Assembly (NCBI GenBank): GCA_002686265.1
Contig: NZBA01000108.1
Location: 1-64,000 of the forward strand
Length of the DNA: 64,000 nt
Source of the DNA: Planctomycetota bacterium
GTDB taxonomy: Bacteria > Planctomycetota > UBA1135 > GCA-002686595
Direction: 5' to 3'
The position numbers were made by a program, and so were the translations under genes. Positions 23,878 to 32,674 of the stretch are shown here, in pieces (position 1 is the stretch's first letter; every line of letters begins with the position of its first letter). The notes under the pieces are model-generated. The model saw nothing but the letters and a program-made list of their open reading frames with translations, was not told the origin of the DNA and made no database searches.

Positions 23878-24332
23878 GAGGAGCGCGGCGAATCCGTCGC
23901 TACGAAGCTCGGCCGGCGGCGGGCGGGCTCGGTCACGAGGTCGCGCAGGTAGCCCCGGCGCAGCCGTCGCAAGCGATGGAAAGCGTCAAAGGTCAGCACC
24001 ACGCCGAAGAGATCGACATCGAAGTCATCGAAGCTGAATGACCCAGAGAAGCGATCGAACAGCGGCACGCTGATCTGCGCACCGAGCTGGCGCTCGCGGT
24101 ACCAGCCGTAGGCGATGGCCGTTTCGCCGGCGGGCAGCTCCCACACGCGAAGGGGCGCGCCGCAGGCCGCGAGCACGAGGGTGAGGTCCGAGCGATCGAC
24201 GCGCAATTGCTCGAGCGCGCCCTCGGGGAGCGGCGCGTGGCGGCGGTGGTGCTCCCAGGTCACGCTCAGACAAGAGCTGAGGAACAGGGGAACCAGCGCC
24301 AGGAGCGCCGAGCGTGCCGGTGTGTCACCCAC
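23820..24332 (-). CDS. Lipoprotein, possibly SmpA/BamE-like fold
   Basis: 170 residues with a lipoprotein signal (LALVPLFLSSC). After it, 'RSDLTLVLAACGAPLRVWELPAGETAIAYGWYRE' resembles the BamE/SmpA pattern of a helix ending in 'v...lG.P' then a strand with an aromatic 'Y.W'. A Phe/Asp-rich stretch and a charged tail follow. It starts with GTG at 24332, six bases after the upstream gene's stop, and the two products are alike in plan, so they may be paralogues. It overlaps the end of the glycosyltransferase gene on the other strand. A role in envelope assembly is only inferred. Confidence 0.65.
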   Translation of the reverse strand: MGDTPARSALLALVPLFLSSCLSVTWEHHRRHAPLPEGALEQLRVDRSDLTLVLAACGAPLRVWELPAGETAIAYGWYRERQLGAQISVPLFDRFSGSFSFDDFDVDLFGVVLTFDAFHRLRRLRRGYLRDLVTEPARRRPSFVATDSPRSSQRERRRAGSPPSGMVAAR

Positions 24333-24338
24333 GGCGCT

Positions 24339-24719
24339 TCACTCCACGGCCGACCACGGCATGTCGTAGGCCGTCTCCGCGCCGTCGAAGCTCCCTCCGA
24401 CGTGCGTGAGCGTGCCCGCCTCGTCGAAGAACACCCAGACGCGGTCGGAGCGTGTGTCGGTGTTCATGAGGGTGAGGACGAGGACCGAGAAGGCCGCGCT
24501 CTTGGTCTGGGTAAACAGGTACAGCCAGGCGCTGCGGCGTCCGAGCTGGACCACGTCCGCGGGGGCTCCGAGCGCATCGAGGACGTCGTCCCCGGACGAC
24601 ACTCCCGGCTCGAGGTCTAGGACCAGGGGCTGGGACAGAGGCTCGTTGACCCGGTCCCGAGACACGAAGCAGGACGACGAGAGGAGCGCGAGAAGGAGGA
24701 TCGACAGGAGGTGTCTCAT
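24339..24719 (-). CDS. BamE/SmpA-like small lipoprotein
   Basis: 126 residues with a clear lipoprotein signal (LLSILLLALLSSSC). The mature part 'LEPGVSSGDDVLDALGAPADVVQLGRRSAWLYLF' followed by 'DRVWVFFDEAGTLTHVGGSFDG' has the SmpA/BamE layout: 'G.s..eV...lG.P', a 'w.Y' strand, then 'v.v.Fd..G.v'. True BamE is part of the outer-membrane protein insertion complex; isolated members of the fold occur in many lipoproteins, so the complex membership is not shown. It is the first gene of a two-gene unit. Confidence 0.7.
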   Translation of the reverse strand: MRHLLSILLLALLSSSCFVSRDRVNEPLSQPLVLDLEPGVSSGDDVLDALGAPADVVQLGRRSAWLYLFTQTKSAAFSVLVLTLMNTDTRSDRVWVFFDEAGTLTHVGGSFDGAETAYDMPWSAVE

Positions 24720-24844
24720 GGTCGGGCGTGACGCGGGGATCGATGGAGGCGGACGCGGGAGAACACCTTAGCCCAAGCGCCTTGCGAACACGCACGCTAG
24801 CCCGGCCAAGAGGGGGACAGGGCCACTCCGAGCCCGCGCGGCCC

Positions 24845-25145
24845 AAGAACCGACTGCGGCTCCCCTGGAAACGGCTGCCGAAACGGACCAACGCGGCGGG
24901 AGCCAACCTGTCGGCGATGGGAGCTCCACGACCGAGAACCCTCGCCCTCGCGGGCGCCGGAGCCACACCCGGTCAGCCGGGACTCTACTTCCAGGGCGAC
25001 AACCAGATCGCCGGAGGCGCGGGTGTGGGCTTCGAGGACGGGGCCGCTGTGCGGGAGGCGGTGTAGTCCGCCTGCAGGCCGTCACCGCCGATGCAACCGG
25101 CGCCGGCCAGGCCTCGATCGACAGCTTCACAACCGGCGGCGTCTG
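24845..25145 (+). pseudogene. Frameshifted remnant of the planctomycete C-terminal Cys domain
   Basis: Three pieces in different frames rebuild the same domain as the end of the protein at 126-2162: CGSPGNGCRN (near 24860), NAAGANLSAMGAPRPRTLAL with GQPGLYFQGDNQIAGG (24885-25040), then GRCAGGGVVRLQAVTADATG with SIDSFTTGGV (25045-25145). Compare GCNLSATGETNPDTLVL, GLGLFFQGDEAIDGG, LRCAGGNAVRLEIVVADGEG and IATTGGV there. At least two frameshifts break it, and the WYRDPNG end is missing. It abuts the truncated end of the opposing dioxygenase gene. Confidence 0.75.
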
Positions 25146-25554
25146 CGTACTCCATTCCCCCCGATCCTACGCTCGGTCGGATGGGCGTGAGTGGAATCCA
25201 CAACGACCAGGCGCGATCGGCGGGGCGCAGGAAGTTGAAGCTGTAGACGTCGAAGTGCCAGCGAACGCCGGGGCCTCCCGGAGCCTGCACGAAGGCCGCC
25301 CCGTGGGTGAATACAGCCTGGGTGCCGCACAGCTCCTCCGCGGTGGCGCGGAAGCCAGGCGAGCCGCAGATTCCCTCGACCGCCGGACAAGGAAGATCGA
25401 CGTCATGGTGGCTGTCGAGGGGATTCCCGCGGCGCACGAGCCCTCCGCCGACGCATTTCATCATGGCCTCGATGGCCTGTTCGGTCACGAGGTCCCGCGG
25501 AACGACGGCGCCCTCGCGCTCGAACGTCTGCACCTGTTCGGGGGAAGAGAGCAT
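25140..25554 (-). pseudogene. 5' part of a phytanoyl-CoA dioxygenase-like (PhyH) gene
   Basis: About 138 codons from an ATG at 25554 (GTGAGGGA upstream) read LSSPEQVQTFEREGAVVPRD, then GVRWHFDVYSFNFLRPADRA and WSLWIPLTPIRPSVGSGGME. The 'WH.D' in the middle fits the Fe(II)-binding H-x-D of the PhyH family, and 'W..L.P....GG' the strand after it. A full family member has about 250-300 residues with a distal His and Arg. Here the frame runs at about 25140 into the antisense of the Cys-domain remnant, so the second iron-binding His is lost and the product should be inactive. Confidence 0.6.
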
Positions 25555-25713
25555 TCCCTCACCCAGTAATCGGGTTCCATCACAACTCCCCTCTCCTCCG
25601 GCATGTGGGCCTTCGTCGATGCGCCGGTGCAGGAATCACGCCGCGCGCTCGTCTCGGTACCCAGGCCGCGTCCCAGGCCATCGCAACCCCCCAATCCCGC
25701 GAGGAGCCGGCCC

Positions 25714-28700
25714 CTAGCGCGCCTCGCCGACCTGAAGGACGGTCAGGTAGACGGTCTCCTCGAGCGGCGCGCCACCGGCGTCGAGCAACCGAAAACGCAA
25801 CTCCATCTGGTCCACGGGGCGCAGATCGGCGAGTTCAATACGCACGGTGCGGCCGTCCGCCGTGGCACTCGCGGCCAGAACGGGCACCGAGTCCTGCCCG
25901 TGCTCCCCGGGGCGCTCGAGCGAATAGAATGCCGATCCGTAGGAGCGCTCCCAGCGGTAGTTCCAACGCCGGACGGTGTAGCGCCCGCGCTCTTGGGCGG
26001 CGGCGCGGTCGACGGACGCGCTGAAGACGAGCTCGATGCAGCCCGCGCCCACTCCCGCCTCCACCAGGACCGTGTTCGACTCACCGGTGAAACGCACACG
26101 CTGTAGGCAGCCGTCGGCGCCACCCGACGGCCCCTGCCAGCCAGACAACCCCACCGCGTAGACCTGGCCATCGGCGGGATTCACGCGCGCCCGCTGGATC
26201 CCCGCCGCGAACTGGAACGGCAGAGCCCACCCGGCGCCCTGAGCGATCCCGCCTCGCTCGCGGATCCACAGGCGAACCATGCGTCCCTTGCCGAAGCTGG
26301 TGTGCACGTAGCCGCCGGCCAGCGGTCCCCAGCGAGCATCGTCCACGAAGAGCTGACCGCCGCTCGAAGAGTCGAACTCCTGGGGCATCCAGAGCACGGG
26401 CGGATCGAAATCGTCGCGCGTCTTCTCTCCGGGGGCGTCGGTGTCGATGGACTTGAACACACCGTAGAAGCCGCCCGGACGAGTGAGACTGATCTTGCTC
26501 GCGGGCACCCAGTTGCCCTGGTTGTCGCTCACCAGCGGCCTGCCGTCGGGAGTCATGCCCATCCCGTTCGGTGTGCGCAAGCCGGTGCAGAAGACCTCGT
26601 GCGAGCGGCCATCGGGAGCGACTTTCAGGATTGCCCCGGGTAGAGCGTAGTCGGTGTACTGACCGGACTTGGCGTAGTAGAGATTCCCCTCGCCATCGGA
26701 TTGCAGGTCGAAGTTGAAGGCGTGGAAGCTCGCGCTCACATCGGGGTCGGCGAAGAAATTCTCGTAGTAGTCCGCCTCTCCGTTGCCGTCCGAATCGTGC
26801 AAGCGGACGATTCGATCGCGGCAGGTGACCAGGATCTTCCCGTCGATGATGCGCAGGCCCATGGGCTCGAACAACCCGGCGGCGTAGCGCTTCCAGCGCA
26901 GCTCCTCCAGGGCCTCGTCGATCCCCGAGACGATCCAAACATCACCCCCGTAGGTAGACACGACGGCGCGGCCGTCCGGGAAGAAGTCGAGGGCGCTCGT
27001 GCGCAACCAGGCGTTCCAGGGGTTCGCGGCGGGCAGGACCAGAGTGTCGAGCGCGTAGGGCTGTTGCGCGCCGAGTTCGCCGCGCGTGACGAGCTCCTCC
27101 GGCCAAAGCACGGGCCCGCCACCGAGCAGCTCGGTGGGCGGCGGAGGGAGCGGGCGTTCCGCGGTGTTGTCCAACAAGCGCGTGAAGCCTGCAACGCTCT
27201 CGAGGGACAGGCCACCCGCGCGCAGGATCCACATCTGTGTCTCGCCGTCGGAGGGCGGGATCTCGAGCGCCGCTCGCCGTCCGTCCTCGAACCAGCGCAG
27301 GCGGGCCTTACCGCGAAAAGCCAGAGCGGCGCGCCCCTCGCCAGTACCGACGAAGGCCGTCGTCCAGGCACCCGCTCCCGGTCCCTCCCACCAACCGATC
27401 AGGCTGGGGCCCTCGCCCTCCGACGGGGCGCGCACACACCCCAACAAGAGCGGGTGCTCACCCGGTCCGACCGTCAGACGGTGAGTCACGACCGACAGCC
27501 CCGATGCGCGGTCCACCCCTGGCAGCTCCAGCACCTCGCGGCCCTCGATCGCGTAGGAGAGCACCAGCTGATCGCCGTGGACGAAGCGCCCGTGATAGTC
27601 GAGCCATTCTCGCGGCAGGGGGCCGCGCGGCGTCCGGCGTTCGACCGGCCAGGCGAGGGCGCCCTCGAAGCCCCAGCCCCAGCCGTCGAGGCCCGCGAGC
27701 ATCAGGCCGTCGGGGCTGCCGATGGCCTCGCCGCGCTGGCGGTAGTGCTGCGTCCCGCCGAGCTCCACGAAACCGCCGGTCCACGCACCGGGGGAGCGCA
27801 TGGTCTGCAGGTCGTAGCCGAGAGTGGTCGCATCGTCGAGCCGAACCGCCAGGCCGGCACCGATCTCCCGGCCGAGTTGCACGCCGAGAGCCGGGCCGAA
27901 GTCGCGGAAGACGAGCCCCTCACCGCCCGAAGCGACGCGCTTCGGCTTCCCTTTCTGAAGGCCGTTCAGCCAGGTGTCGTCGATCTCGAAGTACTGCCCG
28001 GGGTTCCGCTCGCGCAGGAACTCCTCGCGCAGGAAGTGGATCACATCGTAGCGCTGCTGCGGGCTCAGCCAGCCGTTGCCGGGCATCTCGCGGTAGCCGT
28101 CCGTGATCGTCCGAAAGAGACTCGCGGGGTCGCTGCCGTTCTCGAGTCGGCCTAAGGCGAAGGGGCGCGCCATGGGGTTCGTCGGCCGCGCGCCATCCTC
28201 GCCGTGGCAGAGCACGCACAGGCCGCCGTAGATCTGCTTCCCGCGCTCGAAGCTCTCGGGGCCCCAGGCAGCGATCAATCCGGCGTGGTCGACGGCACCC
28301 AGGGGCGCGACCCAGACGTTGGCGAAGCGCAGACCCTCCACATCGGCCCGCAGACGAACGGGCGCGTGCAGGAGCGCGACATCTTCGAGATCGGGCGACG
28401 ATTGCCACTCGAAGGTCGCGGAGACGGCAGGCTCAATGCCGCCTGAGACGGAGCGCGCATCCTCAACGGAGAGCTCGTGCGGGAAGAAGCGCGCGTCGGA
28501 GACCTCCCCGGCGAGGATGCCGCCGAAGTTCGTGCTGGCCGCGCCGACCTTGAACACGAAGGACGGATCATCGTCCGCCCGAAATCCGTCGCGCCGCCCC
28601 TCCAGGGCTCCGTCCACGAGTAGGCGCGCCGAGCCTCCCCCGGAGGTCAAGACGGCCGTGTGCCACTTCCCGTCGTTCCAGGCGCGCTCGCTGGTGAGGG

Positions 28701-29526
28701 CCGCGATCCAGCCGATGTCGTAGACGAGCCGGCCGTCGCGCAGAAACAGCGCCTTGGCGTCGGGCACCCACTCGCCTTCGGGCGGACATTTGGCGACGAG
28801 CGTTCCGCCCGCCAGGGAGCGAAAGCGAACCGCGAGGGTAAAGGGCGCGCCGAGGTCGATCGCCCGCGACTGTTCGCCGGCCTCGCTCGAGAAGCGCGCG
28901 GCGCTCGCGCCTCGGGCCCCGGGGATCGGCGGCGACAGACCTCCCGGCGTGGACGCGCCCAGCTCGACGTCGTCTTGGACCAGCACGTCGTTCAGCCAGA
29001 CCGAGACGCGCGGATGCTCGCCGGGAGCGAGGTGAACGGTCGCGTCCAGGCTCTGCCAGACCCCCGCGGGCCCGGCGGCGTCACGCAGCGGTGGGGCGAG
29101 GTCACAGAGGGCGCCCGCGGAGCGCGCGCCGGTGTCGTCGTCGAGCGCGTCGGAGAGCCTCACCTCGTAGCGCCCGGCGAGGAACACTCCGCCGACACCG
29201 CTTCTGATCTCGGTGGCCGCCGCGGGTTGGAGGAAGTCCAGGTGCAGGTGGTAGTCGGTGAAGGACTCTCCGCTGACGAGGTCTGCCGCTCCCGGCTCCG
29301 CGACGAGGACCCCGTCATCCACGCGCCAGCCGACCGGTGCACCGCCAATGCCCGACGGCGCGCCGGCGGGATCCCAACGCCGCCAGGCGGTGGTGCCCGC
29401 GCCGTCGAGGAGCACCCGCGCCCCCTCAGGCGCGGACAGGGGCGGCGGATCGTTCCCGATCAGCCCAGACGAGAGACCGGGCGCGAGGTGGGGCGCGACG
29501 AGAAGACAGGTGAGGAGCGACGGCAT
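25714..29526 (-). CDS. Giant secreted protein: DUF1080, LamG, cytochrome c and propeller domains (DUF6797-type)
   Basis: 1270 residues. The ATG at 29526 gives a signal peptide (LLTCLLVAPHLAPG). Domains in order: a 3-keto-disaccharide hydrolase/DUF1080-like beta sandwich (about 35-190), a LamG-type sandwich (about 210-360: FTLAVRFRSLAGGTLVAK, WNDGKWHTAVLTSGG), a cytochrome c with CVLCH (about 425), a region with 'VRLDDATTLGYDLQTMRSPGAWTGGF', and a glucose/sorbosone dehydrogenase-like propeller (about 830-1130: YAAGLFEPMGLRIIDGKILV, LRTPNGMGMTPDGRPLVSDN). Such proteins are abundant in planctomycetes and verrucomicrobia and are thought to act in polysaccharide breakdown; no activity is established. 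It lies 64 bases after the radical SAM gene on the same strand and may be read through from it. Confidence 0.85.
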   Translation of the reverse strand: MPSLLTCLLVAPHLAPGLSSGLIGNDPPPLSAPEGARVLLDGAGTTAWRRWDPAGAPSGIGGAPVGWRVDDGVLVAEPGAADLVSGESFTDYHLHLDFLQPAAATEIRSGVGGVFLAGRYEVRLSDALDDDTGARSAGALCDLAPPLRDAAGPAGVWQSLDATVHLAPGEHPRVSVWLNDVLVQDDVELGASTPGGLSPPIPGARGASAARFSSEAGEQSRAIDLGAPFTLAVRFRSLAGGTLVAKCPPEGEWVPDAKALFLRDGRLVYDIGWIAALTSERAWNDGKWHTAVLTSGGGSARLLVDGALEGRRDGFRADDDPSFVFKVGAASTNFGGILAGEVSDARFFPHELSVEDARSVSGGIEPAVSATFEWQSSPDLEDVALLHAPVRLRADVEGLRFANVWVAPLGAVDHAGLIAAWGPESFERGKQIYGGLCVLCHGEDGARPTNPMARPFALGRLENGSDPASLFRTITDGYREMPGNGWLSPQQRYDVIHFLREEFLRERNPGQYFEIDDTWLNGLQKGKPKRVASGGEGLVFRDFGPALGVQLGREIGAGLAVRLDDATTLGYDLQTMRSPGAWTGGFVELGGTQHYRQRGEAIGSPDGLMLAGLDGWGWGFEGALAWPVERRTPRGPLPREWLDYHGRFVHGDQLVLSYAIEGREVLELPGVDRASGLSVVTHRLTVGPGEHPLLLGCVRAPSEGEGPSLIGWWEGPGAGAWTTAFVGTGEGRAALAFRGKARLRWFEDGRRAALEIPPSDGETQMWILRAGGLSLESVAGFTRLLDNTAERPLPPPPTELLGGGPVLWPEELVTRGELGAQQPYALDTLVLPAANPWNAWLRTSALDFFPDGRAVVSTYGGDVWIVSGIDEALEELRWKRYAAGLFEPMGLRIIDGKILVTCRDRIVRLHDSDGNGEADYYENFFADPDVSASFHAFNFDLQSDGEGNLYYAKSGQYTDYALPGAILKVAPDGRSHEVFCTGLRTPNGMGMTPDGRPLVSDNQGNWVPASKISLTRPGGFYGVFKSIDTDAPGEKTRDDFDPPVLWMPQEFDSSSGGQLFVDDARWGPLAGGYVHTSFGKGRMVRLWIRERGGIAQGAGWALPFQFAAGIQRARVNPADGQVYAVGLSGWQGPSGGADGCLQRVRFTGESNTVLVEAGVGAGCIELVFSASVDRAAAQERGRYTVRRWNYRWERSYGSAFYSLERPGEHGQDSVPVLAASATADGRTVRIELADLRPVDQMELRFRLLDAGGAPLEETVYLTVLQVGEAR

Positions 29527-29590
29527 CCGGTGGCGCCCCACCTTACCGCCAAACGGCCATTCGCTCCCCACTCGGAAGCGTGCGGGCCGC

Positions 29591-30424
29591 TCAGCGCGGG
29601 GACTCCGGGGCGGATCCGGTGTCCGCCCGGGCCCAAGCCTCGCTACCGGAGCGCAGCACGCCGCCCTCGCTCCAGAAGAACTCGACCGTCCGCGAGTGGT
29701 ACATGTCCGCGCGCCGAAACACGCGGAATCCCAGCCCGCGCTCCGTCACCCGCTCACACGCCGCGAGGTACTCGCGCTCGGGGATCGCCAGCGAGTCCGC
29801 GTTGGATGCGCCGCCGCGACCGAGCGGGAGGAATCGGTACAGGTGCCACGCGTGGATGTTCCCGGCGTGGGCGTGGTATTCCTCGAGGAAGCGAGCGAGA
29901 TCCTCGACGCCCGCAGCGTTGACCGCCGTCACCACCGTCGAGAGGGTCACCGACTTGCCGACGCGCCGCAGGGCCTCCAGACGCCGCAGGATCAGGGCGT
30001 GATGGCCCGCCGGTCGGTAGCGCATGCGCCCGTGGACCTCTGGGTCCGCGGACTCGAGCGGGAGCACCCAGCGATCGATGCAGTCGAGCTCCTCGAAGCC
30101 GTGCGGGAGACGGATCGCATTCGTTCCGACCTGAACGCAGAAGCCGCGCGACTTGGCCTCTCCCGCCAGGCGAAGGAGGTCTCCCGGCCAGACGAGAGGC
30201 TCGCCCCCTCCGAGCACGATGCTCCGCACGCCGCGGGCCGTGAGCTCCTCGAGCAGGTCGAGGGCCTGGTCGAAGCGGATGGCGTCGAAGCCGTCTTCGG
30301 TGACGCAGAAGGAGCACGCCATGTTGCAGGCCGGCTGCAGCATGAGGACGGCCACTGAGAGCGGCCGCTCCGCGGATCGGGCGGGATCGACGAGATCCTC
30401 TAGCCCCCCGGCCTCCGCGCTCAC
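29591..30424 (-). CDS. Radical SAM protein, last gene of the ACIII unit
   Basis: 277 residues. CNMACSFC (about residues 33-40) is the [4Fe-4S]-binding CxxxCxxC of radical SAM enzymes, and GGGEPLVWPGD (about 73) the SAM-binding GGEP motif. A partial TIM barrel follows (VQVGTNAIRL, TLSTVVTAVN). There is no C-terminal SPASM-type Cys cluster. It resembles the MoaA/NirJ/PqqE general group, but the substrate cannot be told. The GTG start overlaps the actF stop (GTGA), which ties it to alternative complex III and suggests a maturation or repair role for that complex or for the neighbouring nitrate reductase. That link is inference from coupling alone. Confidence 0.85.
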   Translation of the reverse strand: MSAEAGGLEDLVDPARSAERPLSVAVLMLQPACNMACSFCVTEDGFDAIRFDQALDLLEELTARGVRSIVLGGGEPLVWPGDLLRLAGEAKSRGFCVQVGTNAIRLPHGFEELDCIDRWVLPLESADPEVHGRMRYRPAGHHALILRRLEALRRVGKSVTLSTVVTAVNAAGVEDLARFLEEYHAHAGNIHAWHLYRFLPLGRGGASNADSLAIPEREYLAACERVTERGLGFRVFRRADMYHSRTVEFFWSEGGVLRSGSEAWARADTGSAPESPR

Positions 30425-31587
30425 GGAGCCGCGGGTGACTCGCTCGGCACGAGAGGCGCCCGACCCAACGCGCGCAGGAGGATCCAGCCGAACAGGGCCA
30501 GGGCGCCGACGAGCGGGCCGAGCTCCCAGAGGCCTAGGCGAACATCGCTCCCCAGAATCGGGGGCGCGATCATCACGAACAAGTCGAGAGCGTGGCCGAC
30601 GAGTATCAAGACCGCGACGCGTGTCAGGATCACGCTCGAGCGCCTCCAGGGGCGCGGCATGAGTACCAGGAAGGGCACGGCGAAGTTCACGGTCAGGTTG
30701 ACCGGCAGCAGGGTGCCCCAGTCACCTTGCCTGCGGAGCAGGTAGTACCCGGTTTCCTCGGGGATGTCGGTGTACCAGATGATCATGTACTCGCAGTACC
30801 AGATGTACGCCCAGAAGAGTGCGAGCGAGAGCAGGATCTTGCCGAGATCGTCCATGCGCTCGGCGGTCACCACCGCCCGCATCGGGCCGCGCCTGCGCAG
30901 GACGGTGAGAACGAGCGTGCACAACGCCATCCCCGCGCACCCGAAGCCCGAGAGTATGCGGAGGGCAAACATCGTGCTGAACCAGTGCGGATCGAGGGAC
31001 TGCACCCAGTCGATGCTCGCCAGGGAGAGGGTGACCGAGAGCACGGCCATGAACAAAGCCGAGATGGCGATGCTCCTGCGGCGCCCCTGGGGTTGTGGCG
31101 TGCGACTCGTGGACAGGCCCACGACCTTGCGCCCGACCCAGATCCAGATGACGAAGTAGATGATCAGCCGGACGGAGAATCCACCCACGTTGAGGTACGC
31201 GGCCTTGTGGCTGAGCAGGAGGTCTTCTTCGACGACTTGGGCGTGCGACCACTCGTAGAGCTCGTGCGTCCCGACAATGAGCCCCAAGCCGAGAACGAAG
31301 GCGACGGGCAGGGCGGCGCTCATCGCCTCGGGGATGCGCCGCAGCGGTCGGGCCCAGGAGGCTCCACAGAGGTAGACGATCGAGAGGAAGAGCGGACCGG
31401 CAAGCGCCAGGCCGACGAAGTAGATGAAGCCCATCAGGTAGCCGCCCCAGGCCCGCTCGGGCTGGAGCATGACGCCCACGAGGAAGAGGCTGGCGCCCAG
31501 GCCCGCTGTCGTGAGCAGGCCGTTCGACAGCTCCCGCGATGCCCGCCAGGGCCCCGGAGTGAGAGTCGTTTCACGCACTTCGTTCAT
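30421..31587 (-). CDS. actF: Alternative complex III subunit ActF (NrfD-like)
   Basis: 388 residues with about ten membrane spans; a quinol-binding membrane subunit related to ActC/NrfD. It has the ActF hallmarks 'WGGYLMGFIYFVGLALAGPLFLSIVYLCGASWARPL' near the N-terminus, 'IDWVQSLDPHWFSTMFALRI' in the middle and 'LLSLALFWAYIWYCEYMIIWYTDIPEET' later. In ACIII it helps oxidise menaquinol and pass electrons to the haem subunits. ATGA overlap with actE upstream, GTGA overlap with the radical SAM gene downstream. Confidence 0.92.
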   Translation of the reverse strand: MNEVRETTLTPGPWRASRELSNGLLTTAGLGASLFLVGVMLQPERAWGGYLMGFIYFVGLALAGPLFLSIVYLCGASWARPLRRIPEAMSAALPVAFVLGLGLIVGTHELYEWSHAQVVEEDLLLSHKAAYLNVGGFSVRLIIYFVIWIWVGRKVVGLSTSRTPQPQGRRRSIAISALFMAVLSVTLSLASIDWVQSLDPHWFSTMFALRILSGFGCAGMALCTLVLTVLRRRGPMRAVVTAERMDDLGKILLSLALFWAYIWYCEYMIIWYTDIPEETGYYLLRRQGDWGTLLPVNLTVNFAVPFLVLMPRPWRRSSVILTRVAVLILVGHALDLFVMIAPPILGSDVRLGLWELGPLVGALALFGWILLRALGRAPLVPSESPAAP

Positions 31588-32159
31588 CGCGCCGGCTCCT
31601 GCAGGGAGCGGATGTAGCGGATCACCTTCCAGCGGTCGTCGGGGACGATCTGCGCGGCGTGGGAGCCCATGTTCCCCTGTCCCATCGTCACGATGTGAAA
31701 CATCTCGCCGTCGGCGATCGCCAGGGCGCGCGCCCCCGAGAGGGACGGCGGCGGGAGCATCCCGCGCTCGACGACCGGCCCCCTTCCCCCACCGTCGTGG
31801 CCGTGGCAGACCGCACAGAACCTGCCGAACAGCTCCCCGCCGCGCTCGAGCACGTCGCCGTCATCGGCGTAGGGGTTGCTCAGCTCCTTGCCGGCCCGCG
31901 CGGCTTCCTCTTGCCCCGCGGCGAAGTGGAAGGGCATCCGCCCGCGCACGACGACACCCTCGACGATCGCCTGCTGGGTCATGCCGGCGGGGAGACCGTC
32001 GCTCGCACCGAGGCTCTCGGCGGCTTTCGAGTACACCATCTCCGTGAGCAGCTCGAAGTTCCGCTCGCGAGGGTTCGGCAGCAGCAGGCTCTCGAGAATC
32101 AAGAGGAGCGCGATGGCCGGAAGGAAGAAGACGAGCAGCGTTCTTCGTGACGGGTTCAT
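31584..32159 (-). CDS. actE: Alternative complex III subunit ActE, monohaem cytochrome c
   Basis: 191 residues: an N-terminal membrane anchor (about 8-25), then a class I cytochrome c with CAVCH at about residue 115, 'GGGRGPVVERGMLPPPSL', and a late Met (GQGNMGSHAAQI) as probable sixth ligand. It should pass electrons from ACIII to periplasmic carriers or an oxidase. ATG at 32159 overlaps the actD stop (ATGA). The length and one-haem content fit ActE. Confidence 0.9.
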   Translation of the reverse strand: MNPSRRTLLVFFLPAIALLLILESLLLPNPRERNFELLTEMVYSKAAESLGASDGLPAGMTQQAIVEGVVVRGRMPFHFAAGQEEAARAGKELSNPYADDGDVLERGGELFGRFCAVCHGHDGGGRGPVVERGMLPPPSLSGARALAIADGEMFHIVTMGQGNMGSHAAQIVPDDRWKVIRYIRSLQEPAR

Positions 32160-32674
32160 TCTCCACCTTCCTGCCAAACGTCGATCGCTCCATGCCGCCG
32201 CAGGAGCTCCGGCAGCTCCGCGCTGGACATGTCGGTGTTCCTTCGGGCGATCACGAGGGCAAACCGGTCGTCGGTGACACCCTCCAGCGCGCGTCCGCGC
32301 TTGCCCGGCCAGAGGCGGCTGCGGACGAACAACATCAGGGCCGTGGACAGGCCTCCGAAGAGGACCGTGAGCTCGAATCCGACGGGCATGAAGGCCGGGA
32401 GCGAATCGAAGGGCTTGCCTCCGACGTTCAGCGGCCAGTCCGTCGCCGACGACCAGTACTGGAACCACAATCCCAGGGCCAAGCCCGCCAGGCCGCCGAA
32501 GAAGCACACCATCGTCAGGCGCGAGCGGCGGATCCCCATCAGCTCGTCGATCCCGTGGATCGGGTAGGGCGAGTAGGCGTCGACCACGACCAGGCCACGG
32601 ATTCGGCTCTCTCCGATGGCCGCCAGGAGCTGCTCCTCGCGCTCGAACAGGCCCACCTGGGTGAAGCGCTTCAT
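32156..32674 (-). CDS. actD: Alternative complex III subunit ActD
   Basis: 172 residues with two membrane spans at about 55-75 and 95-115 and a cytoplasmic N-terminal domain 'GLFEREEQLLAAIGESRIRGLVVVDAYSPYPIHGIDELMGI', the DUF3341 signature. In known ACIII structures ActD packs beside ActC without cofactors. Its ATG overlaps the actC stop and its stop overlaps the actE start, so it is fixed within the coupled unit. Confidence 0.93.
   Translation of the reverse strand: MKRFTQVGLFEREEQLLAAIGESRIRGLVVVDAYSPYPIHGIDELMGIRRSRLTMVCFFGGLAGLALGLWFQYWSSATDWPLNVGGKPFDSLPAFMPVGFELTVLFGGLSTALMLFVRSRLWPGKRGRALEGVTDDRFALVIARRNTDMSSAELPELLRRHGAIDVWQEGGE

Noticed and set aside
24728..25066. Reading the plus-strand frame as an intact 112-residue gene
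   Set aside because: It begins in the promoter region of the lipoprotein pair and stops mid-domain; the true domain continues in another frame, so it is a relic.
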